Program-made: the position numbers and the translations under genes
Shown here: piece after piece, positions 33,363-42,724 of the stretch
Layout of the letters: each line of letters begins with the position of its first letter
Numbering within the stretch: the first letter of the stretch is position 1
Assembly: GCF_022827545.1 (NCBI RefSeq)
Contig: NZ_CP094669.1
Location: 1,082,001 to 1,146,000 of the forward strand
Length of the DNA: 64,000 nt
From: Hymenobacter tibetensis
Lineage (GTDB): Bacteria; Bacteroidota; Bacteroidia; Cytophagales; Hymenobacteraceae
Reading direction: 5' to 3'
The notes under the pieces: generated by a model
Database searches by the model: none
What the model was told of the DNA's origin: nothing
The model's input: the letters and a program-made list of their open reading frames with translations, nothing else

Positions 33363-35105
33363 ATGAAAACACGCATACAAGTATGGGCTACCGCCTTCCG
33401 CCGCCTGTCGGCAATGTTGACCGGAGCTGCTCTGACTATTGGCTCCGCGTCGGCTCAGGTAAACAATTACACCTTTACGGCTGCTTCTGGCACGTATACG
33501 CAGCTAACAGGTGGCACCGCTGTGCCGGCTCTACTCACGGATGACGCGCTATCACCTGCCATTCAAATAGGGTTTCCTTTCGCGTATGATGGGACCATTT
33601 ACAGTCAGCTGCAAGCTTCCTCCAATGGCTTCCTGACTTTCAATACTGCCAACACTGAACTTGGCCAAGAAAACAACCTGGCAGGTGGTGCTCCGGCGCG
33701 CCCACTACTGGCCCCGCTCTGGGACGATTTGAGTGGTGTGCCAAGTGATAGGGGTGGGGCGGCTTCCTACTTGACTACCGGCACCGCTCCGAACCGTGTA
33801 TTTACGTTCGAGTGGCGTAATTCTCTTTGGGATTACGATGCTCCTGCTCCAAGTGTATCATTTCAGGTAAAGCTGTATGAGGGCTCCAACAATATCGAAT
33901 TTGTTTATCAGCCTGAGGGTGGGGCACTCAATAGCGCTTCTGCCTCTATTGGGTTGGGCGGATTAGGCTCCGGAACGGCGGCAGGTACTTTTGTGGCACT
34001 CAGCAATGCCTCTACTGCCCCAACTGCTAGCACAACTGTCGATCCGCGTAATATTGCTGCCGTACCAGCCGCCGGCCAGATTTACCGCTTTGCGCCGCCT
34101 GCTAACGTCTGCGGTCCGTTGCGCAATTTCACAGTGAGTGCCGTAACCACTACTACGGCTACCCTCACGTTTATGCCAGGCGCTGGCCATACCAGCTATA
34201 CTGTAACCTACACGCCAACAGGAGGTACGCCTACCACCATTGCCCCCGCGCCCACCACTTCACCCATCGTGATTACGGGGCTTAGTGCTAGCACGACCTA
34301 TGCGCTCAGAATCCAAGCTAATTGCGCTAGCGGTGTAACGGGTGAGACACTGGATAGAAGCTTCTCTACCACTCCCGAAAACGACAACCCATGTAATGCC
34401 ATTGCACTCCCAGCGCCATCCAGCACTGCCGCGCCTTTGAGTGCTACCAATTTAGGCGCTACCACCACCACGAGCACAGTGGCTCCTGGCTATACCAATC
34501 CACCGCCTATGGGTTGTGGAGTGGCTGTTAACCCGAAAGATGTGTGGTTCCGCTTCACGACCAACGCTACTGGTGCAGGCAGCACCACGGTAGGTATTGC
34601 CACTACAGGCACTGCGGCTGGCTCCATCCGGGTATTCTCGGCTACTTCCTGTTCTTTAGGCTTCACGCCAGTGGCTTGCAAAGGCGGCGAGACCAACAAC
34701 ACAAATGCTGGCTCGTTGAACGTAACCGGCCTTACGCCTAATACCACCTATTACGTTGCTGTGGCGCCTTATGCTACGTCCGACGTACAGGGGCCTTTCA
34801 CTATTGCTGTTGGCAGTACCGTACTAAGCACGCAACAGCAGTTGGCAAAGGGTGAAGTAAGCGTATTCCCGAACCCTACTACCACTGGTCAGCTAACCGT
34901 GCGTGTAAGCGGAATTAGCAGCTTAGCAACGGCGCAGGTGGCACTCCTGAACACGCTGGGCCAGGTTGTTGCAGAACGTACGCTGTCGGTGCGAGGTGGC
35001 TTGGCAGAGCAGTCGTTGTCTACGGCCGCGCTGACCAAAGGCATCTACATGCTGCGTGTGCAAGCTGGTCACGAAACTGTAGTCCGGAAAGTGGTGGTGG
35101 AATAG
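33363..35105 (+). CDS. Secreted Fn3 protein with T9SS sorting domain
   Basis: The 580-residue protein has a signal peptide (1-31), a beta-sandwich domain containing IGFPFAYDGTIYSQLQASSN and APLWDDLSG, and a fibronectin type III domain at about 243-333. A third domain (DNPCNAIALPAPSS and WFRFTTNATGAG) follows. The C-terminal 80 residues (VSVFPNPTTTGQLTVRVSG to VRKVVVE) are a type A T9SS sorting domain. It would be exported and attached to the surface or released. An adhesin or matrix protein is likely; no catalytic motif is seen. Confidence 0.85.
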   Translation: MKTRIQVWATAFRRLSAMLTGAALTIGSASAQVNNYTFTAASGTYTQLTGGTAVPALLTDDALSPAIQIGFPFAYDGTIYSQLQASSNGFLTFNTANTELGQENNLAGGAPARPLLAPLWDDLSGVPSDRGGAASYLTTGTAPNRVFTFEWRNSLWDYDAPAPSVSFQVKLYEGSNNIEFVYQPEGGALNSASASIGLGGLGSGTAAGTFVALSNASTAPTASTTVDPRNIAAVPAAGQIYRFAPPANVCGPLRNFTVSAVTTTTATLTFMPGAGHTSYTVTYTPTGGTPTTIAPAPTTSPIVITGLSASTTYALRIQANCASGVTGETLDRSFSTTPENDNPCNAIALPAPSSTAAPLSATNLGATTTTSTVAPGYTNPPPMGCGVAVNPKDVWFRFTTNATGAGSTTVGIATTGTAAGSIRVFSATSCSLGFTPVACKGGETNNTNAGSLNVTGLTPNTTYYVAVAPYATSDVQGPFTIAVGSTVLSTQQQLAKGEVSVFPNPTTTGQLTVRVSGISSLATAQVALLNTLGQVVAERTLSVRGGLAEQSLSTAALTKGIYMLRVQAGHETVVRKVVVE

Positions 35106-35133
35106 GTTCTCGACTTTGTTTTTAGCCAAACAG

Positions 35134-35167
35134 AAAAGGCAGCACTCAACCGGGTGCTGCCTTTTTT
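35134..35167 (+). terminator. Intrinsic terminator after the T9SS Fn3 gene
   Basis: A 12-bp stem (AAAAGGCAGCAC with its complement) ends in six T bases. The gap from here to 35468 contains no supportable gene. Confidence 0.9.
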
Positions 35168-35468
35168 GCTCTTTAGCCAACACGTATAGAAGGTAGGTAA
35201 CAAGCAGTGCTACTTGAATTAGAAGGCTGGGTTAAGCGAGTATTTTGGCGTCAGCTAAGAGCGAAGACGCCTTGAGGGAAACCCACTTGTGAGTTCTCCT
35301 CCATATTTCGGATTGCTAAGTAAGAGAGACTGTTTTCGCATCCGATATCGACACACTGTGTCTGTAGGTTGACCACTCGCAGTAGGCTGAAAATCCTGCT
35401 TACTAAAGCTTGCGGGATGATAGTAACCCAGCCAGATCCAGATAGTGTAGGTGAAAACGGCTAACCAC

Positions 35469-35513
35469 AAATAGAAAAGGCGGCCCCCGTAATGGGAGCC
35501 GCCTTTTCTATTT
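35469..35513 (-). terminator. Terminator after the metalloprotease gene
   Basis: A 16-bp perfect stem with AAATAGAAAAGGCGGC and its complement lies 30 bases past the minus-strand stop; the flanking A/T tracts make it usable in both directions. Confidence 0.85.
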
Positions 35514-35542
35514 ATCAAACCGCTAAAGCGTTGACCTATGGC

Positions 35543-38500
35543 TTACTGCTTCATAATCTTCACTACGGCGGTGCCTTCTGGCATGTCGAGGTGGAGCTGA
35601 TACAAGCCTGTGCTTAGCTTAGTTAGGTCGAGTGAGTGTTGTAGCGGCGCGCCCGATTTGTTGAGGGCAACTTGCTCTACCGTACGGCCTAAGGCATCCG
35701 TAACGCGAAGTGTAATCTTGCCGCGCTGTGCGTTGTCAACATTCACTTGGAATACGCCAGTGCTCGGGTTGGGGAATACTTGCACACCACGTAGCAACGC
35801 CTCGTTCTGCTTAGCCAACACAGTAACAGTCACGCAGCTTTCGTTGGAGTAAGCCGATGGCCCTACGGGGTTGATAGCCCGGATGCGGTAGCAATACGTA
35901 CCGTTTGCCGCACTGATCTGGTCGGTAGCAAACGTGGCATTGGGGGCCGTGGTGGTGAGGAGCTGGAACGTGTTGTTGTTGGCACCGGTGCGCTCAATCT
36001 GGTAGCCAGTTTCGTTGTTAGCATTGTCGAGCCAGATCAGGTTTACACCAGCACTGTTGTTCACTACAGGGCCCAAAATAGCCGTGAGGGCTGCTGGGGC
36101 CGCTGGAGCTTCACCGAGGGTGCAAAGCTCTAGGCTCCAACCGGTAAGCTCGCCGCCGTTGCCGGGCGTATTGTCCGCAACAGTTAGGGTCCAGTTACCA
36201 TTGGCTGGGTCGTTGAGCAGATCAGCCAGTGGGTTGGCGGGACGGTACGTGGCACCAACAGCCAGTGGGCAAGTTATAGCCGCCATGGCGTCGTCGCTGA
36301 GGCTCAAATTGAGGTTGGCAGTGCCAGGGCAGGCGTTAGCCAGCAGGACCACCGTCCGGCCAGCGGGGTTCGTGAGCGAAACCGTTAGTTCGCCAATGTT
36401 GGGGTGAGTAAGCGTGAGGTTACGGATTCGGATGTTACCGACCTGCTCGGTCGTTTGCACGTTCAGTACCGACGTAACCGAGCTAGCGGCACCGGCCTGA
36501 ATAACAACCGGTACTTGCGTGGCCGCCAAGGTAGAGCAGGTGAGTGCGCCTACTTGGAACGCAACGCCAGGAGAATACGGAGCCGTGCTGCATACGCTGA
36601 TGCCGCGCACACGCCAGTAGTACGTCGTACCCGCCGTCAGATTCAGCGAAGCAGGCGTGAAGTTGATGGCATTGATGCCGGCTTGGGTGAACAGGATGGT
36701 GCTGAAGCTGGCATCCGATGCTACTTGCAACTCATACGTAGTGGCATTCGGAACGGGAGTCCAGGTGAAGCGTGGGCGTGGGCCTACACGGGTGCCTGCT
36801 GCGGGCGCCACTGTAACGGCCGCCGCCGTAGCCGCTGGTAGTACCTGGAAGGAAAGTTGCTGGGTTTGGGTTTGCGTACCACTGGTGCCGCTGAGGGAAA
36901 TAGTGTACAAGCCCGATGCTACTGCATTGGTAGTGGCGATGGTAGCCTGCACAACGTCGCCCACTACGGGGCTGTTGTTGCTGTAGCTCACCGTAACACC
37001 CGCTGGCAAGTTAGCCGCAGATAGTGCTACCGTGCCAGTGAAGCCCTGAATAGCGCCTACCGTAACGGGCACCGTGACGGAAGCTCCGGGGCAGATAGAC
37101 GAAATCTGAGTGGCGGCCGTGCTCAAGAAGAAAGTAGGCGTGCCGCTGTTGCGAATGGTGAAATTCTGGTTGGAAAGGTCGAAGAAGATGTTGCCCGATG
37201 CCTGCACTTTGATGCGGGCCGTAGTGGTGGCCGCTACCGTAGTAGGAACTGTTACATTCTCGAAACCATCGTTCGGAGTGTTAGCCAGCAATACCGTTGG
37301 GAACGTCTGACCACCATCCGTAGAGAGCAGAATGTCTACGTTGGCGGCGCTGATCGGAGCCGCGGTGGTGTTGGCTACGTCCCAAGCTACTTGCTGCGGC
37401 GCACCTGCCTGCCACGAGGCCGAAGCCGTGTTAGGCAGCGTCACCAGGAAAGGACCAGCCGTTCCTGATACTACCACGTTCATCGAGTCATAGTCTACAC
37501 CGCCGCCAGTGGCGCGGTTGTCGCGGGCTACAAGCCGGAAAACCAGCCGGCGCGAGTAGGTTGGCAGCACCTCGCCGATAGTAACCGTGTTGGCAAGCAA
37601 ATCAGACTGGCGAGGGAACGTACGAACCGGTGTTGGCACCGGCGAGAAAACCCGGAAGATAGGCGCATCACCAACCGGAGCAGTAGGAGGACCCTGGGGA
37701 CCTAAGTTGAACTGTTCCCACGAGTAAGTCAGTGGGTCGCTGTTGGCGTCGGTGGCCGAGCCGGTGAGCGTGAATGGCGTGCCAATTGGAATACGGTAGT
37801 TGTTGCCCGCATTTACCACGGGAGCCGTGTTGCCGGTAGCGGTATTCACGCTGCAGTTGCCCAACCCGTTCACATACGCAACAATTTGGTCGAAGCTCTG
37901 CGAGTGGAAGTACGGGTCACTGTTCGGCTGCAAGTTGTTGGCCGTGCCGCAGATGCCGGCGTATGCCATAATGGTAGTACCACTGCCGGGCTCGTAGGCT
38001 GAGTTAGCCGACCGGTTGCCGCCAGCGCAGCTGCCGGTGTTGCCATTGAACGTGTGGGCTCCGCCAAACTGGTGACCAATTTCGTGCGCCACGTAGTCGA
38101 TATCGAAAGCGTCGCCCGTTGGGTTAGGCAAGCCTGTGGAACCTCTAGCTTTATTGCCAGCGCGGCATACCACGCCAAGGCCGGCAATGCCGCCATCAGC
38201 GGTATTGAAAATGTGGCCAATGTCGTAGTTGGCTGCGCCAATGCGCTGATCAACAACTGTTTGGTTGGTGTTCAGCGTTGCGCCGTTGCTGAGGTTGGTG
38301 TAGGGGTCAGTGGCAGCATCCAAGAAAATAAGGGTGTCCGTCTCTGGAATCAACACGAAACGGATAGCCAGTTCTTTCTCATACACACCACTCACACGGT
38401 TTATCGACGTTACGATGGCTGCCAGTGCTCCTGCTGTGGTACCGCCTTTGGTAGCAGCGTACTCGCCGGTGCACGCCATGGCCAAGCGGTAAGTACGCAA

Positions 38501-39118
38501 CGTAGAACCGTTAGGAATCAGGGCTGCCGCCGAAGTAGGCAAGGTAGATACCGGCTCATTGGTGAAGCATGCGTAGCTCTGGCCGCTCATGTTCATGCTG
38601 CTCTTGTTGAACACAAGGTGCTGCGTTGCATTGCCATCAGCAGCGGGGTCAATATACACTGTGCGGCCAGCGCCCTGAATCATAGCGTGGAAACCAGCCG
38701 GCGACACATCCAGCCGGACGCTAGCTGTAGCGTCGTCTAGGCTCTGCCCAACATAGGTTTTAATCATCGGATAGCGGGCCGCCAGCCGCGGGTCCATCAC
38801 CGGTACCTGTGCCATGCGGTAACGCTCCGATGTGCCGTTGGGTAGCGGTAAGGATATAACAGTGCCCGAAGTGCGCAGATTGGTCTCAGCCGGGGCGTTG
38901 GCCAAGGCACTCCGCAAGGCGGGTAGCTGCACACTTACAGCGCGGTATTGGCTTAGGGCTTGGGTGGTAGCGCGGGCAGCGGCGGGCATAGCCTCGGTGG
39001 CATCAGCCCATAACACCCGTTGCGCCGTGGCAGCAAGCGGGGCCCCGGCCGTCAGAAACAGCCCCCCTAACAGGGCTGTTTTGCAGGAGCGCCACGAGAA
39101 AGTAAAAGGTGATAACAT
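35543..39118 (-). CDS. Reprolysin-like zinc metalloprotease with T9SS sorting domain
   Basis: The 1191-residue secreted protein has a signal peptide (1-32) and a propeptide. The metzincin motif HExxHxxGxxH is at H345, E346, H349 and H355 (VAHEIGHQFGGAHTF), and a Met-turn-like TIMAYAGICG follows. After it come several beta-sandwich and Fn3-type domains, a proprotein-convertase P-like domain (about 860-995, NIGELTVSLTNPAGRTVVLL and LTGWSLELCTL), another Fn3, and a C-terminal type A T9SS sorting domain (VQVFPNPSTGVFQVNVDN to VVKIMKQ). It likely degrades external proteins. The catalytic set looks complete. Confidence 0.9.
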   Translation of the reverse strand: MLSPFTFSWRSCKTALLGGLFLTAGAPLAATAQRVLWADATEAMPAAARATTQALSQYRAVSVQLPALRSALANAPAETNLRTSGTVISLPLPNGTSERYRMAQVPVMDPRLAARYPMIKTYVGQSLDDATASVRLDVSPAGFHAMIQGAGRTVYIDPAADGNATQHLVFNKSSMNMSGQSYACFTNEPVSTLPTSAAALIPNGSTLRTYRLAMACTGEYAATKGGTTAGALAAIVTSINRVSGVYEKELAIRFVLIPETDTLIFLDAATDPYTNLSNGATLNTNQTVVDQRIGAANYDIGHIFNTADGGIAGLGVVCRAGNKARGSTGLPNPTGDAFDIDYVAHEIGHQFGGAHTFNGNTGSCAGGNRSANSAYEPGSGTTIMAYAGICGTANNLQPNSDPYFHSQSFDQIVAYVNGLGNCSVNTATGNTAPVVNAGNNYRIPIGTPFTLTGSATDANSDPLTYSWEQFNLGPQGPPTAPVGDAPIFRVFSPVPTPVRTFPRQSDLLANTVTIGEVLPTYSRRLVFRLVARDNRATGGGVDYDSMNVVVSGTAGPFLVTLPNTASASWQAGAPQQVAWDVANTTAAPISAANVDILLSTDGGQTFPTVLLANTPNDGFENVTVPTTVAATTTARIKVQASGNIFFDLSNQNFTIRNSGTPTFFLSTAATQISSICPGASVTVPVTVGAIQGFTGTVALSAANLPAGVTVSYSNNSPVVGDVVQATIATTNAVASGLYTISLSGTSGTQTQTQQLSFQVLPAATAAAVTVAPAAGTRVGPRPRFTWTPVPNATTYELQVASDASFSTILFTQAGINAINFTPASLNLTAGTTYYWRVRGISVCSTAPYSPGVAFQVGALTCSTLAATQVPVVIQAGAASSVTSVLNVQTTEQVGNIRIRNLTLTHPNIGELTVSLTNPAGRTVVLLANACPGTANLNLSLSDDAMAAITCPLAVGATYRPANPLADLLNDPANGNWTLTVADNTPGNGGELTGWSLELCTLGEAPAAPAALTAILGPVVNNSAGVNLIWLDNANNETGYQIERTGANNNTFQLLTTTAPNATFATDQISAANGTYCYRIRAINPVGPSAYSNESCVTVTVLAKQNEALLRGVQVFPNPSTGVFQVNVDNAQRGKITLRVTDALGRTVEQVALNKSGAPLQHSLDLTKLSTGLYQLHLDMPEGTAVVKIMKQ

Positions 39119-39410
39119 AGAAAGAGGAAAAGGTGGAAGGGTATGGAAATACAGTCCTATTGAATGCGCCTAAGTTAATGTTTTTTAGGTGGCTTGCTAT
39201 CTAACCTAGAGGCTGCCGAGAGGTACAGGCTAAGAGTTCAACTCTCTATGTTGAAAAGCTGGAGCAGCGTGCTGCAAAGCGCATAGTCAAGAAATGCAAA
39301 CCCTGAAAATTGAAATTGGAAAGTCTCTCAGCAACAAGATCAACAGGAACCTCGCTACACGCTTTGCTGCCAGCTGACTTAGGCAGAATATTTCCGCCGT
39401 TGAGGCCCTT

Positions 39411-39455
39411 ACAACCACGCGCCCAACTCACAGAGTAAGTTGGGCGCGTGGTTGT
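39411..39455. terminator. 18-bp stem-loop after the SDR gene
   Basis: ACAACCACGCGCCCAACT and its exact complement flank a 9-base loop, 16 bases past the minus-strand stop. No T-run. The rest of 39119-39410 shows nothing recognisable. Confidence 0.6.
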
Positions 39456-39471
39456 CAAGAGGTAGCTGCGG

Positions 39472-40566
39472 CTAGTGCACAGGCTTTACCGAGTCTGTTG
39501 GCAGTACGCCCCGGTACGTTTGCCCTGTTGCTTTTCCGCTGGCCGTTTTGCCTGATGACTTGCTACCCGACTTCCCGAGCCAGGCAGCCAGCACCACGCC
39601 CGCGCCCACCGCTACGGCAGCCGTTACGGCTGGATGCAAGGTGGCGGTTGTGTAGAAGCTGGTTTCGCGGGTGTGGCCGTCGTAGTTGCCACGGGCCTCT
39701 AGCTTGCCAGTAGGACGGTCGAGGCCGTTGTGCTCGAGCGGACCAGCGGGGTATTCAGCCTGTTCCTGCTTCACAAACACGTTTTCCATGAACTTGTCGA
39801 GTAGGCGAGGCGCCCAATGGTTCATCGAGGATATCATCTTGCCCCCGCCGCCTACTGTTACTTCGGGCGTTGGGTTTTCAGCGGCGTGCAAAATGGCGCG
39901 CGCTACGGTTTCGGGCGCGTAAGCGGGCGGCGCGTGTTTAGCTTCCCGCTCCATAAAGTTTTTGGCGTGCAACGGATACGGCGTATCAATTGCCGCTGGC
40001 TTGATCAACGTAACGGATATCGGCGCTTCATCGAGTTCCAATTCCATGCGCAGCCCGTCGGTAAAGCCCTTCACCGCGTGCTTGCTGGCGCTGTAGATGC
40101 TCTGCAGAATGGCCGTGGTTTCCGACAGAATGCTGCCGATATTGATGATGGCGCCTCCGCGCTGCTTGAGGTGTTTGGCGGCTTCCAACGACCCGTAGAT
40201 CAGCCCCCAGACGTTGGTTTCAAACAGCTTGCGCATGTCCTCGATGGGCACTTCCTCGAGCTTGCCATAAATGGAAACCCCAGCGTTATTGATCCACGTG
40301 TCGAAGCCCCCAAACTGGTCTTGAGCTGCTTGCGCAATGCGTTGTACTTCTTCCTGGCTGCTAACATCAGCTACCACATAGGTGGCTTGGCCGCCATCTT
40401 CTTGTATCTCGCTGGTGAGCTGCTGAAGCGCGTCTTCGCTGCGGGCTGCTAGCACTAGCTTGGCGCCTTGCTTGGCCGCCATGCGGGCCGTAACCAAGCC
40501 AATACCCGACGAGGCGCCGGTAATCACAACAACTTGTTGGGAAAGCTTTTTTAAGTTGATTTTCAT
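39472..40566 (-). CDS. Short-chain dehydrogenase with C-terminal membrane tail
   Basis: The 364-residue protein has a classical SDR core: cofactor loop TGASSGIG (17-24), NNAG (93-96), S145, and YSASK with Y158 and K162. It is about 100 residues longer than usual. The extra C-terminal part carries a hydrophobic segment (VTAAVAVGAGVVLAAWLG, about 318-335) and a Ser/Lys/Gly-rich end, which would tether the enzyme to the membrane. Substrate unknown. Transcribed alone on the minus strand. Confidence 0.88.
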   Translation of the reverse strand: MKINLKKLSQQVVVITGASSGIGLVTARMAAKQGAKLVLAARSEDALQQLTSEIQEDGGQATYVVADVSSQEEVQRIAQAAQDQFGGFDTWINNAGVSIYGKLEEVPIEDMRKLFETNVWGLIYGSLEAAKHLKQRGGAIINIGSILSETTAILQSIYSASKHAVKGFTDGLRMELELDEAPISVTLIKPAAIDTPYPLHAKNFMEREAKHAPPAYAPETVARAILHAAENPTPEVTVGGGGKMISSMNHWAPRLLDKFMENVFVKQEQAEYPAGPLEHNGLDRPTGKLEARGNYDGHTRETSFYTTATLHPAVTAAVAVGAGVVLAAWLGKSGSKSSGKTASGKATGQTYRGVLPTDSVKPVH

Positions 40567-40702
40567 AGGTAGTTGGGTTGCGTAGTTCAGATGCAGAATA
40601 CGAGTGCGCTTTTGCTTTGATACAAAATGCCGTGGTTATTCTGCTTGCACAGCCGCTCGCCGTCCTGCGCGCATCCAAGCCTGCACCCCGCCACTACGCA
40701 TG

Positions 40703-40736
40703 AAAAAGCCCACCAGAATTGTTTCTGGTGGGCTTG
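40703..40736 (-). terminator. Intrinsic terminator after the DUF3857 operon
   Basis: AGCCCACCAGA pairs with TCTGGTGGGCT. The A-run at 40703-40707 becomes a T-run on the minus strand, 25 bases past the stop. Confidence 0.85.
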
Positions 40737-40759
40737 CACTACCTGCGGTATCCAGCAGG

Positions 40760-42724
40760 CTACGCGTCGGTTTTCACAAGCACAATTTGAGCTTTGTCGG
40801 CGGAGCTGATGCGGCGCCGGAAATCTTGGTACGCCGGATACTCGGTGCGGGCAAACCGGGTGCGGGGAACCAGCAGCTGGCGCACGTAGAGCAGTGTGCC
40901 ATCGGGCAGGGCTTGCACCTGGCTGGAATAGGTGCCGAAAGCGGTGCTGAGCTTGACGGGGGCTGGTAGGCTCTCGGGTTTGAAGCCAGCCGGCACATGA
41001 ATACGCACTGTGTCGGCGTAGCTATAAGCCTTGTCTAGCCAGATAGGAGTGCGCCGCTCGCCCACGCTGGCGGGGAGTGCGCTCCAGCGGCTCAGTAAGT
41101 TTGGAGCCAGAAAAGCCCGCTTGCCTGATATATTGGCCCAGCCTGGTAGGGTTAAGCCCAGCGTCTCGGTGAGGGCCGGAACCGGACCCCGCTCGTCGGC
41201 GGTGTAAGCCAGCTTGCTGATGCTGAAGCTGGCTAGCGGCAAATGCTCGGCTAGCACTTTCTTTTGGTCTACTACATTCAGAGAACTGGCTAGTGAGGCG
41301 TAGCTATCCTGTTCCAGCCCAGTGCGGCGGGTCCGAATATTGGCCGTGGCACTGCCTTTTTCATCTAAATATACATCTGCTAGCCGCTCCAAGCGGTTGT
41401 CGGAAGCGCCGTAGCGAGGGGTGCGCACCAGCTTGCCGCCCTGGGGCGTGAGCAGGAGCGCATGCCGGTTGCCGGTGAAGCTGCTCATGTAACCGAAAGC
41501 GTTGGTCTGGCTGGTGCATTCCAGCCACACGGTGTCCCGCTTAGCAGCCTTTTGGAGCGGCACGCACAGCACCACGTGGTTGAACTGCTGGCTGGGGAAT
41601 TCGGTGCGGATGTCTTCATCGTTGGCCCGCACGAGGGCGCAATGCGCCGTAATGCCGGCTGCTTTCAATAAGGCCTGGCAATAGTTGGTTAGGGCCTTGC
41701 AGTCGCCGTAGCCGTTGGCCGCCACGCTCGACGCCGGGAAGGTCTGCCAGCCACCAATGCCTAGCTGCACCGATACGTACCGGGTGTTGGCTTGCAGCCA
41801 CTCGTACACTTTCTTGATGCGGGCCCGCTCATCGGATTCGCCTTGCACCAGTACGGCTACCTTGGCTTGCACGGCAGGCGGTAAGGCGTCGCGCCCGGCG
41901 TTGAGCTGGTAGGTCCACAGCCCTAGCGTTTGCCAGGAAGTGAGCATGCCCAAATGGCCCTGCACCTCGAACTGGCTCGGGGCCGTGAACACCACGGGTG
42001 TTGTTTCCGACACAGGCGGGCCATCAGGTTCTTCTTCCACGGCAGCCAGATTCTGCACCCGCCATTCGTATGCCTGTAGGCCCCCAGCCTGGGTGGTGCG
42101 CGCTACAGCGGTACCAGTGGGCAGGTCACGTTCCAGGTAGCGTAAGGGCAACTCAGTGGGGGTGAAGACGCGGAATACTGCTTGTTCTACTGCCACTTGC
42201 TCGGCGTACTGGGGCCGCCAGGTGGAGTAAAACAGGGTATTGGTGGAATTGACTTCGTGCTCGAACTCCACCGTGTAGGGGTACTGCGGTTGGCGTAGGT
42301 CCGCGGTGCGGCCCCTTCCGTCGGTAGCCAGGTTGGACCCATCGGACAAGGACACATCTTTGATATCCACGGATTTCAACGTGCGCAGCAGGCGGCCATC
42401 TGCATCATACACCGAGCCTCGCAGGTAGTTCACTGTATTCAGTTGATCATACTGCACCACCTTGGTAGCAAACCAGGAGCCTGCCTCGTCGAAAACGGTA
42501 ACTACGCGCCGTTCGGTTGTGATGGTCCTTCCGGCCGATTTCACTAGCAATGTTTCTTCGGCCAAGCGAACCACCGCATGTGCATTCTCACGCAAGGAAG
42601 CTGGTATTTCCGTCACCGGAAATTTGGGTGCCGTGCCGGCCAGCGCCTCACTCACCAACATCGTAGCGCTCAGAAACAAGCTGGCGCAACGGCCCAACTT
42701 CAAGAAATAGCGGGGGCTGCTCAT
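40760..42724 (-). CDS. DUF3857/transglutaminase-like protein, active-site type
   Basis: The 654-residue exported protein has a signal peptide (1-29), an N-terminal DUF3857 beta domain (FPVTEIPASLRENAHAVVRL onward) and a transglutaminase-like core with NGYGDCKALTNYCQALLKAA. The cysteine of GDCKAL is C342, and the partner His lies in QQFNHVVLCVPL. A C-terminal DUF-type beta domain follows. It is the last gene of the set; its ATG overlaps the preceding TGA (ATGA). Role unknown; cross-linking or proteolysis of envelope proteins is possible. Unlike its two neighbours it keeps the catalytic cysteine. Confidence 0.85.
   Translation of the reverse strand: MSSPRYFLKLGRCASLFLSATMLVSEALAGTAPKFPVTEIPASLRENAHAVVRLAEETLLVKSAGRTITTERRVVTVFDEAGSWFATKVVQYDQLNTVNYLRGSVYDADGRLLRTLKSVDIKDVSLSDGSNLATDGRGRTADLRQPQYPYTVEFEHEVNSTNTLFYSTWRPQYAEQVAVEQAVFRVFTPTELPLRYLERDLPTGTAVARTTQAGGLQAYEWRVQNLAAVEEEPDGPPVSETTPVVFTAPSQFEVQGHLGMLTSWQTLGLWTYQLNAGRDALPPAVQAKVAVLVQGESDERARIKKVYEWLQANTRYVSVQLGIGGWQTFPASSVAANGYGDCKALTNYCQALLKAAGITAHCALVRANDEDIRTEFPSQQFNHVVLCVPLQKAAKRDTVWLECTSQTNAFGYMSSFTGNRHALLLTPQGGKLVRTPRYGASDNRLERLADVYLDEKGSATANIRTRRTGLEQDSYASLASSLNVVDQKKVLAEHLPLASFSISKLAYTADERGPVPALTETLGLTLPGWANISGKRAFLAPNLLSRWSALPASVGERRTPIWLDKAYSYADTVRIHVPAGFKPESLPAPVKLSTAFGTYSSQVQALPDGTLLYVRQLLVPRTRFARTEYPAYQDFRRRISSADKAQIVLVKTDA

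Noticed and set aside
35255..35518. 87-residue minus-strand frame with a hydrophobic stretch
   Set aside because: It runs through a strong terminator hairpin and resembles no family.
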